The notes beneath the pieces are model-generated. The model saw only the letters and a program-made list of their open reading frames with translations. It was not told the origin of the DNA and did no database searches. DNA of 39,019 bases from Muribaculaceae bacterium. Its GTDB lineage: Bacteria > Bacteroidota > Bacteroidia > Bacteroidales > Muribaculaceae. Each line of letters starts with the position of its first letter. Position 1 is the first letter of the stretch. Both the position numbers and the translations under genes were made by a program. This document shows positions 17,209-25,167 of the stretch, piece by piece. Where the stretch lies: NCBI GenBank assembly GCA_029051525.1, contig JAIDKG010000004.1, forward strand, positions 1 to 39,019. The letters run 5' to 3'.

Positions 17209-18727
17209 ATTGCAGGAGGTCGTCGATTATGGTGCGGTCGTTGTGGAGGCGTGGTATCTTGCGCTGGCCGCCGAGTTTGCCGCTGCCCTGATGAGCGAGC
17301 CACCGGTCGAAGCTTCCGGTCGGGAGAGTGATGATTTCGGGAGAATCGAGGAAGATGTTGCCACCTCGTTTGGCGGCATAGTCTGAATTCACCTCCTTGA
17401 GGGCGGAGTCGAGGGCTGAGGCGAAGGCAGTGGTATCAGCCGGAGGATTCCCCTCCCACTCGATGAGCCACTGATGGCGCCCCTTCCGGTTGCCGCAGGC
17501 ATAGAGGGGGCCGGCGGTATAATTGCGCACCTGAGCGCCGGTGATGCGCGAGGCCTCGGCGATTGCCTGGTCGGCATTGGATTCCATCAATTCCTCTCCG
17601 AATGCATTGATAAATGAATGGGTGCGTCCGGCCACACGGATCTTCACCGGATTGACCGATGTCACCTCCACCGTATCACCTATTCGGTAGCGCCACAAGC
17701 CATTGCAAGAGCTTATGATCATCTCATACACATGGCCCGGCTCCACCTCATCCACGCCAAGCGGAGTGGTATCGGGCGTGGCGTCGAGGGGTAGAAATTC
17801 ATAGAATATGCCTCGGTCTATGAGGAGCAGCATCCCGTCGTTCTGGCGCGATGCCTGGGTGGCGAAGAAACCCTCCGAGGCGTTGTAGGTCTCAAAATAG
17901 TGCATCTTCGAGGGGTCGCACAGACGTTCATACTCAGCGCGATATGGCTCGAATGATATGCCGCCGTGGAAAAATACCTCAAGGTTGGGCCAGAGTTCAT
18001 AGGCATAATCCCGACCCGAGATTTCCAGGGCATGGCGTATCACACGCAGAAACCATGACGGCACACCGCTGATATTGGTGATATCGGCGCCGATTGCCGC
18101 GCGCGCCAGCAGATCGAGTTTTACATTCCAATCGGCCAGCAGGGCTGTCTTCTTATCCGGCACACGGAAGGCATTGGCCATCTCCGGAATCATATCGATA
18201 AGAGTGGCCGAGAGGTCGCCCACCTTCACATTATGTCCCTTCGGATGGAGTCGGGTCTCGAACGAGCCCCCTAATATCAGCCCCTTGCCTGCGAAGAGCC
18301 GGCTCTCCGGGAAATGGCGCAGATATTGCGCCACCACATCCGAGCTGCCCGGGAAATGATTCACCTTCAGCGATTCCGATGTGATAGGGATATACTTTGA
18401 GCGGCCACCCGAGGTGCCGCTCGACTGGGCGAAATTATGGCAATGACCCGGCCAGAGCACATCGGCCTCGCCATCGGTCATGCGCATCACCAGCGGGCGC
18501 AGATCCTCATATTGCACCAGCGGCACCGTGGCTGCATAGGCCTTGACAGGATCCGACGACCGGAGAACCTCCTCAAACATATGAGTGCGACCATACTCAG
18601 CCGTGGCTCCACGGAAGAGGAGCCATCGCAGCTGGCTGAGCTGGATTTCGGTGCCATGGTCGCGCCATCGGTCGGTGCGCCGACCACGGTTGCGGAATAT
18701 GATGCGTGCTGCCGGAGTATAGTTCAT
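17198..18727 (-). CDS. GH3 auxin-responsive-promoter family acyl-adenylating enzyme
   Basis: About 509 residues from the ATG at 18727; the frame is open 13 codons further upstream. GH3 proteins belong to the ANL adenylating superfamily and, in plants, join amino acids to carboxylic acids. Motifs visible are the phosphate-binding SSGTSGGRSKYIPIT at 102-116, YFETYNASEGFFATQ (adenine/acyl loop), WRYRIGDTVEV (the Y-R-x-G-D ATP motif) and GRTHSFINAFGEEL at the hinge to the C-terminal domain. All core motifs are intact. Bacterial members are common in Bacteroidota, but their substrates are largely unknown. It lies 48 nt downstream of the MATE gene and overlaps the CotH-like gene, so it is probably in the same operon. 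A link to glycan modification is inference. Confidence 0.88.
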   Translation of the reverse strand: MNYTPAARIIFRNRGRRTDRWRDHGTEIQLSQLRWLLFRGATAEYGRTHMFEEVLRSSDPVKAYAATVPLVQYEDLRPLVMRMTDGEADVLWPGHCHNFAQSSGTSGGRSKYIPITSESLKVNHFPGSSDVVAQYLRHFPESRLFAGKGLILGGSFETRLHPKGHNVKVGDLSATLIDMIPEMANAFRVPDKKTALLADWNVKLDLLARAAIGADITNISGVPSWFLRVIRHALEISGRDYAYELWPNLEVFFHGGISFEPYRAEYERLCDPSKMHYFETYNASEGFFATQASRQNDGMLLLIDRGIFYEFLPLDATPDTTPLGVDEVEPGHVYEMIISSCNGLWRYRIGDTVEVTSVNPVKIRVAGRTHSFINAFGEELMESNADQAIAEASRITGAQVRNYTAGPLYACGNRKGRHQWLIEWEGNPPADTTAFASALDSALKEVNSDYAAKRGGNIFLDSPEIITLPTGSFDRWLAHQGSGKLGGQRKIPRLHNDRTIIDDLLQFGD

Positions 18728-18775
18728 GAAGTGAATATCAAGTGATAAGATGTATCGATACGCCAATGGTCCGGC

Positions 18776-20155
18776 TCAATTCAGAGCCGGTGCCGGACGC
18801 TGGCGTATGCGGCGTATCTGCCATATTAACATTATCGTGGTCACAATAGTTGCCACAACATCCGAAATAGGGAATGCGCTCCACACTCCGTCGAGTCCGA
18901 AGATCGGAGGGAGAATGAAGAGCAGCGGCACCATGAATATAATCTGGCGCGTCAGACTCAGGAATACCGCCTTGCCTGCCATGCCGAGGCTCTGGAAGAA
19001 GTTGGTGGCCACTACCTGAAATCCCACCATCCAGAAACTGATTGTGGCAATCTTGAGGCAATTCACAGCCTCGGCAATCTGATTCTGATCGGTCATGAAC
19101 ATTCCGGATATCTGGCGGGGGAAGAGATGTGCCACAGCGCAGCCTATGGTGGTGATTATCACCGCCGAGATGGCTGCCAGCCGGAGAGTGCGGAATAGTC
19201 GGTCATACTTCCCGGCACCATAGTTATAGCCCAAAATCGGCTGCATACCTTGGCAGATGCCGATCACGATGAAGATGAAGATCGTCACCACGCGGTTGAA
19301 CACCACCACGGCGGCGATGGCATTATCACCACCATAGTGCAGCAGCGAATTATTGACAATCGCATTGATCACCGAGCCACACACATTGATCAGAAAGGGC
19401 GCCATACCGATATAGAGCACCGAGCGGATCACCGGCCAATCAAACGAGAATGTGCCACGGGTGAAATGCAGCGTATTCTTCTTGTTGAAGAAATGGCTCA
19501 TCACCCAGATGCAGGTCACGAGCATCGACAGGTCGGTGGCCAGAGCCGCTCCGCGTATTCCCCAATTGAATCCGAAGAGGAAGAGCGGGGCAAGGATGGA
19601 ATTCAGCACCGCACCTATCATATTGGTATACATCGCCTTGGCCGGATAGCCCGATGCCCGCATCACATTATTGTAGGAGAATGTGAGATTTATGAGCACC
19701 ATGCCCGGGAGCACCCAGAGCACGAACTCCCGCGCATAGGGGAGTGTGGCCGGCGAGGCTCCGAACATCATAAGGATCGGATCGATGAAAATCGCGAAAC
19801 ACAAGGCATACAGCAATCCGATGATGATACTGAGCTGCACACTATTGCCCAATATCACCTCAGCCCGGTGCAGATCCTTCTGGCCGAGCACAATCGATAC
19901 GCGAGTGGCCGCACCGGCACCGATCAGCATGCCCAGCGCCGTGGCCAGAGTCATCACCGGGAATGTCACGGCGATACCTGCCACCACATTGGGGTCGGGT
20001 ATGGCGTGGCCTATCACGATAGAGTCAATGATATTATAGAGGGCGCTTACTACAGTGCCGGTCACAGCCGGCAGACTGTACTTCACCAGCAGACGCCCTA
20101 TAGGGGCTGTGGCGAGTTCGCGCAGCCGGATATCGTCGTCATGGGTATTCTGCAT
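18776..20155 (-). CDS. MATE-family multidrug/polysaccharide transporter
   Basis: About 459 residues starting MQNTHDDDIRLRELATAPIG. The open frame extends into the neuA gene, but the ATG at 20155, 4 nt after the neuA stop, fits the family N-terminus and usual length (about 450). Twelve hydrophobic segments are visible in two halves; the first half has SLPAVTGTVVSALYNIIDSI and the repeat-equivalent segment of the second half is ICGSV/INAIVNNSLLHYGG-like. Cation-coupled MATE proteins export drugs and metabolites, and the related MVF/Wzx group flips lipid-linked sugars. Placement directly after neuA makes a role in exporting or flipping a nonulosonic-acid-containing intermediate attractive, but the sequence resembles general MATE/NorM proteins and the substrate cannot be read. 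Confidence 0.9.
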   Translation of the reverse strand: MQNTHDDDIRLRELATAPIGRLLVKYSLPAVTGTVVSALYNIIDSIVIGHAIPDPNVVAGIAVTFPVMTLATALGMLIGAGAATRVSIVLGQKDLHRAEVILGNSVQLSIIIGLLYALCFAIFIDPILMMFGASPATLPYAREFVLWVLPGMVLINLTFSYNNVMRASGYPAKAMYTNMIGAVLNSILAPLFLFGFNWGIRGAALATDLSMLVTCIWVMSHFFNKKNTLHFTRGTFSFDWPVIRSVLYIGMAPFLINVCGSVINAIVNNSLLHYGGDNAIAAVVVFNRVVTIFIFIVIGICQGMQPILGYNYGAGKYDRLFRTLRLAAISAVIITTIGCAVAHLFPRQISGMFMTDQNQIAEAVNCLKIATISFWMVGFQVVATNFFQSLGMAGKAVFLSLTRQIIFMVPLLFILPPIFGLDGVWSAFPISDVVATIVTTIMLIWQIRRIRQRPAPALN

Positions 20156-20159
20156 AACT

Positions 20160-20867
20160 TCAAGAATTGGCTTGCATCGCCTCCTCGGCGCGGCACCAGT
20201 CGGCCGGCGTGTCGAGGTCGATGCTTCGGGTGGAGGGCATCTCCACCGGTATGATGTGGCGCAGGCGTGAGATCTCCTCCTTGGCAATTGCCTTGGCATT
20301 GATCACATACACCGCCCCATTGAATTCCCATACCTTCGGGGCATCCTGGCGGCGCGTGTAGTGGCCGTCGCCCTTCGAGATGTGGAGAAATCCCATCTCA
20401 TCGGTCTCGAATGCGGAATAGTAGGGATTGGTGCGGGCTTCGCACACTGTGACTGCCATATCCACCTCACGGCCACAGCGCTGCGCCTCCTCATAGGCGG
20501 CTATGGCGCGGCTGATGTCGGAGGGGAGGCGCATCGGCGAGGTGGGCTGCAGGAGCACCACTGCATCGTAATGCACACCAAGGCGCTCCATGCTCTCGAG
20601 CGCGTGGAGTATGGCGAGTCGGGAGGAGGCCGTGTCGGAGGCCAGTTCGGCCGGACGCATGAAAGGCACCGAAGCACCTTCGATTCGCGCCACGGCGGCG
20701 ATTGCCTCATCATCGGTGGTCACTACTACATCGGCTGCATCGGCCACGGCCAGAGCCTGGCGGATGGTATGGCCTATAAGAGGAACGCCGCATAGCGGCT
20801 TTATGTTTTTACCCGGTATCCCCTTACTGCCGCCGCGGGCGGGGATGAGGTAGAGGTATCTGTACAT
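20160..20867 (-). CDS. neuA: CMP-nonulosonic acid cytidylyltransferase (NeuA/LegF-like)
   Basis: A 235-residue cytidylyltransferase that activates a nonulosonic acid with CTP to give the CMP-sugar. The N-terminus has YLYLIPARGGSKGIPGKNIK (about 5-22), the CTP-binding A-R-x-G-S-K signature. Further motifs are VVLLQPTSPMRLPSDI, NPYYSAF, TRRQDAPKVWEFNGAVYVI and the metal-binding RSIDLDTPADW near the C-terminus. The motif set separates it from KdsB. It follows neuC by 13 nt and precedes the MATE gene by 4 nt. Whether the substrate is N-acetylneuraminic or legionaminic acid is not certain; the R-R-Q-x-A-P stretch resembles LegF/PtmB enzymes as I recall them. Confidence 0.9.
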   Translation of the reverse strand: MYRYLYLIPARGGSKGIPGKNIKPLCGVPLIGHTIRQALAVADAADVVVTTDDEAIAAVARIEGASVPFMRPAELASDTASSRLAILHALESMERLGVHYDAVVLLQPTSPMRLPSDISRAIAAYEEAQRCGREVDMAVTVCEARTNPYYSAFETDEMGFLHISKGDGHYTRRQDAPKVWEFNGAVYVINAKAIAKEEISRLRHIIPVEMPSTRSIDLDTPADWCRAEEAMQANS

Positions 20868-20880
20868 CGTTTCCTATGTG

Positions 20881-22044
20881 TTATGTTGTGGCCTCGGGCG
20901 CTCCGGGGGGATAGGTGTGGAAGTGCTTGGAGGGGTATGGATGGAAGTGGGAGGAGAGTATCGTGCGGGTCATCACCCCGGGGGTGTCGGGGTGGTGATA
21001 GGGGTTGATGCGCCTGGCGGCGAGTTGCTGCATGGAGGGGGAGAGGAGCTGCTCCAGTGCGGCGGCGATTTCGGGGCGAGAGGTGCCGCAGTGTATCACG
21101 GAGGGGCCATGTTCGCGTCCCGACTGGCGGGTGCCGATATCCACCGCCGGGGTGCCGAGCGACGGCACCTCCACCAGCGCACTTGAGCTATTGCCCACCA
21201 CGCCGCGTGCCAGGGCCACAGCCGAAAGATAGCGCACTCTACCCAGCGATGGGATCACCAGCGCGCGCCCCTTCATCCGGGCGGCGAAGTCATGGAGCGA
21301 GGCGATGAGGGGAGCCGGATCCACATCACTGTTGGGATAGGTGAGAATCATCCGCATCGGCTCAGGAAGTGCTTCCAGAGCTGCGAGCATATTCTCCTGC
21401 ACTTCAAGCGGATTGCCATCGGCCAGAGTAGCGGCATGGAGGGTGACTACCAGGAAATCGGTGCCCGGATCCCAGCCGCCGAGTGATGCAGTGAGAGCCT
21501 CGCGGTGCATCAGACTGACGGTCATGGTATTGCTCACCCCCAATGCTCCGGCTGTGACTACCCGCGCCGGGTCTTCCCCCATGCGGAGCAGACGCTCCGC
21601 GCAGGCCCGGGTCTCCGGGAAATGCAGTGTGGCCATCTTGGTGATGGCATGGCGCACCGAATCATCGAAAGCTCCTTCCGAGACTGTGCCTCCCGCCACA
21701 TGCACCACCGGCACTCCACATAGCAGCGCCGCCGAGGCCACACCCAGCATCTCGCAGCGGTCGCCGAGTATCACCAGCGCATCGAGCGCATGGCGCGGGA
21801 GCGCATCGGCAAATCCTGCCGCAGCCATAGCCATGATCCGGGCGGCGCTCCCTTCGGCCGGGATACGCTCGGCCGGTGTGAAACCGTCGGCTATGATTTC
21901 GGCCACGGTATCGCCCATATCGGGCATAAGATGCTGATGGGTGGCGAATACCCTGATCTCGGCCCCATGCTTGCGCAGCGATGAGGCGAGGGGCTGGAGC
22001 AATCCCCAGTCGGCGCGTGTGCCGGTGGCAATCCCGATTCTCAT
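20881..22044 (-). CDS. neuC: Hydrolysing UDP/GDP-sugar 2-epimerase (NeuC/LegG-like), altered active-site loop
   Basis: A 387-residue GT-B-fold epimerase that inverts C2 of an NDP-HexNAc and releases NDP, giving the ManNAc-type precursor for NeuB. It starts MRIGIATGTRADWGLLQPLA. Conserved features are LGDRCE (Asp95), HVAGGTVSEGAFDDSVRHAI (115-134), VTLHAATL (His203), LTYPNSD, and GNSSSALVEVPSLGTPAVDI with the following TRQSGRE. The loop usually reads G-G-E (or G-G-D), but here Glu is replaced by Thr120; in characterised NeuC/SiaA enzymes this Glu is catalytically important. The downstream Asp127/128 remain. Its ATG overlaps the neuB stop by 4 nt. The last 30 or so residues are His/Pro-rich and look like a lineage-specific tail. 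Confidence 0.88.
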   Translation of the reverse strand: MRIGIATGTRADWGLLQPLASSLRKHGAEIRVFATHQHLMPDMGDTVAEIIADGFTPAERIPAEGSAARIMAMAAAGFADALPRHALDALVILGDRCEMLGVASAALLCGVPVVHVAGGTVSEGAFDDSVRHAITKMATLHFPETRACAERLLRMGEDPARVVTAGALGVSNTMTVSLMHREALTASLGGWDPGTDFLVVTLHAATLADGNPLEVQENMLAALEALPEPMRMILTYPNSDVDPAPLIASLHDFAARMKGRALVIPSLGRVRYLSAVALARGVVGNSSSALVEVPSLGTPAVDIGTRQSGREHGPSVIHCGTSRPEIAAALEQLLSPSMQQLAARRINPYHHPDTPGVMTRTILSSHFHPYPSKHFHTYPPGAPEATT

Positions 22045-23072
22045 ATCTCTATGAGTTGGTCGGTGTCGAAGTCGGCGATGGCGGGGGTGCCGATCACCTT
22101 ATCCCAAAGCATGGGCGACACTCCATTGCCGGGGCGCTTCACCGTGATATTCTCTTCTGTCAGTATCTCACCCTTGCTGATGGGGCGCAGAGCCACGATG
22201 CTCTTGCGGGCCACCACCATATTGGGTTGCTCCGAGGGGCTCACCTGCTTGTGGCCGTGACCCAAGGCGGCATCGATATTTCGGATAGAGCTTACGAGCA
22301 GTCGCAGCTCATGCGGCTCGATCGAGGCCTTATGGTCAGGCCCCGGCAGTGAGCGGGAGAGGGTGAAATGCTTCTCCACCACCTCGGCTCCGAGAGCCGC
22401 GGCGGCGAGGCTCACCTCAATGCCTTGTGTATGATCCGAATAGCCCACACGCACACCCAGACGGTCGCGGATTTCGAGCATCGCGCGGAGATTCACATCG
22501 GTGTAGGGGGTGGGGTACTGGGTGTTGCAGTGCAGCACGATGATGTCATCGCGTGTGAGTGAGGATTGCGAGGGATAGTCGGGATGGGAGCCGGTGAGAA
22601 TCTTCACGGCATCCTCCACCTCATCGAGGGTGGCCATGCCGCATGAGAGTATCACCGGGCGGCCGGTAGCGGCTATGCGGCGCAGATAAGGAAGATTGGT
22701 AATCTCACCGCTCGGCACCTTGAACCAGTCCTGTCCCAGCTCGGCCAGAAGCTGAATCGACACAAGGTCGAACGGAGTCGACATGAATCCGATTCCCACC
22801 TCCTCACACAGGGCCTTGAGTCCGGCATAATCGGAGAGGGGAAGATGTATGGCCTTGCACATTTCCAGCTGCGACTGGGCGCTCCCTGTGGTCTCCTTCT
22901 GATATTCCGCCTTCGGGGCATAGGTGGAGATCACCAATTCCGGCACAGCGGTCTGGAATTTCACATAATCGGCGCCTGCCTCTTTGGCTTTGAGCACCAT
23001 CTCTCGGGCCATGGCGAGGTCGCCGTTGTGATTGACGCCTGCCTCGGCTATGATAATGGTATGTTTCTCCAT
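22041..23072 (-). CDS. neuB: Nonulosonic acid synthase (NeuB; LegI-like features)
   Basis: A 343-residue enzyme condensing a 6-carbon 2-acetamido sugar with phosphoenolpyruvate to form a nine-carbon acid. The TIM-barrel domain (about 1-280) has AEAGVNHNGDLAMA, KFQT, FMSTPFD, KVPSGEITNLPYL, LHCNTQYPTPYTDVNLRAM, GYSDHT, EKHFTL and GPDHKASIEP. The C-terminal SAF (antifreeze-like) domain (about 285-343) contains VARKSIVA and KRPGNGVSPM. Compared from memory with E. coli NeuB (AEIGCNHNG, SGELLNLPYL, DHLAS), the residues AEAGVNHNG, SGEITNLPYL and DHKAS match legionaminate synthases better. It overlaps neuC by 4 nt and follows the ATP-grasp gene by 82 nt. Confidence 0.92.
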   Translation of the reverse strand: MEKHTIIIAEAGVNHNGDLAMAREMVLKAKEAGADYVKFQTAVPELVISTYAPKAEYQKETTGSAQSQLEMCKAIHLPLSDYAGLKALCEEVGIGFMSTPFDLVSIQLLAELGQDWFKVPSGEITNLPYLRRIAATGRPVILSCGMATLDEVEDAVKILTGSHPDYPSQSSLTRDDIIVLHCNTQYPTPYTDVNLRAMLEIRDRLGVRVGYSDHTQGIEVSLAAAALGAEVVEKHFTLSRSLPGPDHKASIEPHELRLLVSSIRNIDAALGHGHKQVSPSEQPNMVVARKSIVALRPISKGEILTEENITVKRPGNGVSPMLWDKVIGTPAIADFDTDQLIEI

Positions 23073-23154
23073 GATGTAGGGGGGATACCCTCCCCGGCCA
23101 CTGCGGCATCACGCAGAGTGGTGTGTATCCGGTGGGATGGGGGGGGAGGGGATA

Positions 23155-24111
23155 TTATTTCTGTTGATTGAAGAATATTACCTCCTTCTGATAGCGTGCC
23201 ATCAGAGTGTTGTCGCTCCAGTCGTCGGTGGGATGCACCGCAGAGCCGAGCGACTCCAGGATGATATAATCCGTAATCGGTGCGCCGGCGAAGATGGAGC
23301 ATATTACTCCTCCTCCCAGGCGGGGATTGATTTCCATCAGAAGGAAGCGGCCGGTGTCGGTGTCTTCGAGAAACTGTAGAGTCACCGGACCGCGGAATCC
23401 GAACACGGTGAGCACCTCGCGACTCATGTCGGTCAGAGTGGCGCTGCGCACGGTGCGTGTGCGGGTCACCTCACCCCCCATCACCTCCATTCGCAGGCGG
23501 GGCACTGTGACCAGTATCTCACCCTCCTGCGACACATAGCAGTCGACCGTATACTCGCGGTTGTGCTCGATATATTCCTGCACCAGATAATCCTGTAGAT
23601 TCTCGAGGTGCATCAATTCATCGATATTGTGGAATACTTTAATGCCGCGCGATGCCGAGCCGTGGCGAGGTTTGGCGATGGCCGGCATCTCGGCGTTGAT
23701 GGCGGTATATGTGCGGGGAATCGGCAATTTTGCCTCCTTGAAGAGTTTGGCGGCCTCGATTTTGTCAAACATATTTCCGGCCAGCCCGCTCTGCACCACA
23801 GGCACAAACACTCCCGGGAGTTTCTCGCGGCAAAGCGAAGCCACCTCGATGGCGCCGTCGACGAATGGGAGGATGATTGACACCTCGCGGTCGCGGCAGA
23901 GGTTGCAGATGTCGTCGACCACATCAGGGTCGTTCCATTTAAGCCCCACCACCACTTCGGCAGCCACGGCTATGGGCACCTCCTTGAGGAGCTCGTAGCT
24001 GATTAGTTTCACATCGTGGCCGAGGCGTGCGCCTGAGCGTATGAGCTGTTCGGCCATTGATACCCGGCGTGCTCCGCCGAGCATGAGGATAGTGATAGTC
24101 TTTTGGTTCAT
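23155..24111 (-). CDS. ATP-grasp family protein in the nonulosonic acid cluster
   Basis: A 318-residue protein of the carbamoyl-phosphate-synthase-like ATP-grasp type. The N-terminal Rossmann-like domain (1-105) begins MNQKTITILMLGGARRVSMA. The ATP-grasp core (about 110-310) has AIAKPRHGSASRGI (ATP-binding lysine and glycine-rich loop), YLVQEYIEHNREYTVDCYVS, and LLMEINPRLGGGVICSIFAG with the metal-binding E-x-N-P-R. ATP-grasp enzymes form amide or ester bonds through acyl-phosphate intermediates. The carboxylate and amine here are unknown. Its ATG overlaps the legB stop by 4 nt, so it is embedded in the pathway operon and may act on the sugar or a related amino-acid donor (inference). Confidence 0.88.
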   Translation of the reverse strand: MNQKTITILMLGGARRVSMAEQLIRSGARLGHDVKLISYELLKEVPIAVAAEVVVGLKWNDPDVVDDICNLCRDREVSIILPFVDGAIEVASLCREKLPGVFVPVVQSGLAGNMFDKIEAAKLFKEAKLPIPRTYTAINAEMPAIAKPRHGSASRGIKVFHNIDELMHLENLQDYLVQEYIEHNREYTVDCYVSQEGEILVTVPRLRMEVMGGEVTRTRTVRSATLTDMSREVLTVFGFRGPVTLQFLEDTDTGRFLLMEINPRLGGGVICSIFAGAPITDYIILESLGSAVHPTDDWSDNTLMARYQKEVIFFNQQK

Positions 24112-25085
24112 ACGTTGTAGATGCCTGTCTTATATCGTGAAAGATTTTCGGGTCGGGTAAACCAGTCGATTGTGCGTCGCAGCCCCTCCTCGAGCGAGAT
24201 TTCGGGGCTCCAGCCGGTGAGGCGCTTGAGTTTGGAATTGTCGCCACAGAGTCGGAACACCTCACTTGCCGAGGGGCGGATACGGGCCTCATCGCGCTCC
24301 CAGGTCACATCGGCACCCATCAGGGAGGCGATAGTGTCGAGGGTCTGCTGCATTGTCACCTCGCGGCCGGTGGCTATGTTGACCTCCTCGCCGATTGTGA
24401 GCGGCGAGCGTGCAATCTCGATAAATCCGCGGCAGGTGTCGGTCACATAATTGAAGTCGCGTGTCGGGGTGAGGTCGCCCACCTTGATGACTCTCTCTCC
24501 GGTGGCTATCTGGGAGATGATGGTGGGGATGATGGCGCGGGCCGACTGGCGCGGGCCGTAGGTATTGAACGGGCGCACAAGAGTGACCGGCAGTCCGAAG
24601 GCATTGTGGAAGCTCAGCGCGATGGCATCGGCGCCTATCTTGGAGGCCGAATAGGGCGACTGAGGCTGCTTGGGATGGGTCTCATCGATAGGCACACGCA
24701 TGGCAGTGCCGTAGACCTCCGAGGTGGAGGTGACCAGCAGGCGTTCCACTCCCGCATCGCGGGCGGCCTGGCAGATGTTGAGAGTCCCCTTTACGTTGGT
24801 GTCGATATATGAATCGGGTGCCACATAGGAGAAGGGGATGGCTATCAGGGCAGCCAGATGAAACACGGTGTCGGCATCGCGCACAAACTCGCGGCAGAAA
24901 TTGGGGTCGCGCACATCACCCGTGACGACCTGCAGCTCGGGATGGCTCACCTGTTCGAGCCAGCCCCAGTCGTTGAAGGAGTTGTACTGCGCGAGAGCCT
25001 TTACATGATAACCCTCCTGAAGGAGGGCTTCCGTGAGATGGCTGCCGATAAACCCGTCGGCACCTGTGATAGCTATATTTTTCAT
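24108..25085 (-). CDS. legB: NDP-GlcNAc 4,6-dehydratase, LegB-like SDR
   Basis: A 325-residue extended short-chain dehydrogenase. NAD-binding TGADGFIGSH is at 7-16, HLAALIAIPFSYVAPDSYID at 76-95, the acid/base triplet region TSTSEVYGT at 119-127, and the catalytic YSASK at 145-149. RPFNTYGPRQSARAIIPTII follows, and the C-terminus reads EVFRLCGDNSKLKRLTGWSP. The overall pattern, especially KALAQYNSFNDWG and GPRQSARAIIPTII, matches LegB (GDP/UDP-GlcNAc 4,6-dehydratase) as I recall it, rather than a plain GalE. LegB makes the 4-keto-6-deoxy intermediate of legionaminic acid synthesis. LegC and LegH, which usually accompany it, are not in this window. It is the first sugar gene after the GNAT gene, with an 82-nt gap. 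Confidence 0.85.
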   Translation of the reverse strand: MKNIAITGADGFIGSHLTEALLQEGYHVKALAQYNSFNDWGWLEQVSHPELQVVTGDVRDPNFCREFVRDADTVFHLAALIAIPFSYVAPDSYIDTNVKGTLNICQAARDAGVERLLVTSTSEVYGTAMRVPIDETHPKQPQSPYSASKIGADAIALSFHNAFGLPVTLVRPFNTYGPRQSARAIIPTIISQIATGERVIKVGDLTPTRDFNYVTDTCRGFIEIARSPLTIGEEVNIATGREVTMQQTLDTIASLMGADVTWERDEARIRPSASEVFRLCGDNSKLKRLTGWSPEISLEEGLRRTIDWFTRPENLSRYKTGIYNV

Positions 25086-25167
25086 ATCAATTGCATGTGG
25101 GTTGATGATTGGTCGGGATGGAGAGAGATAGCTTTGTGGCGCCGTGGCGGGCGCTGATTATGAGGGC

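Noticed and set aside
19250-20254. Plus-strand open frame antisense to the MATE gene and the neuA 3' end
   Set aside because: A His/Arg/Asp-rich shadow frame with no domain; the opposite strand carries clear gene families.
20160-20867. KdsB (CMP-Kdo synthetase) as an alternative for the neuA-like gene
   Set aside because: The A-R-G-G-S-K-G-I-P-G-K-N motif, the R-R-Q-x-A-P stretch and the neuB/neuC context fit nonulosonic acid cytidylyltransferases, not KdsB.
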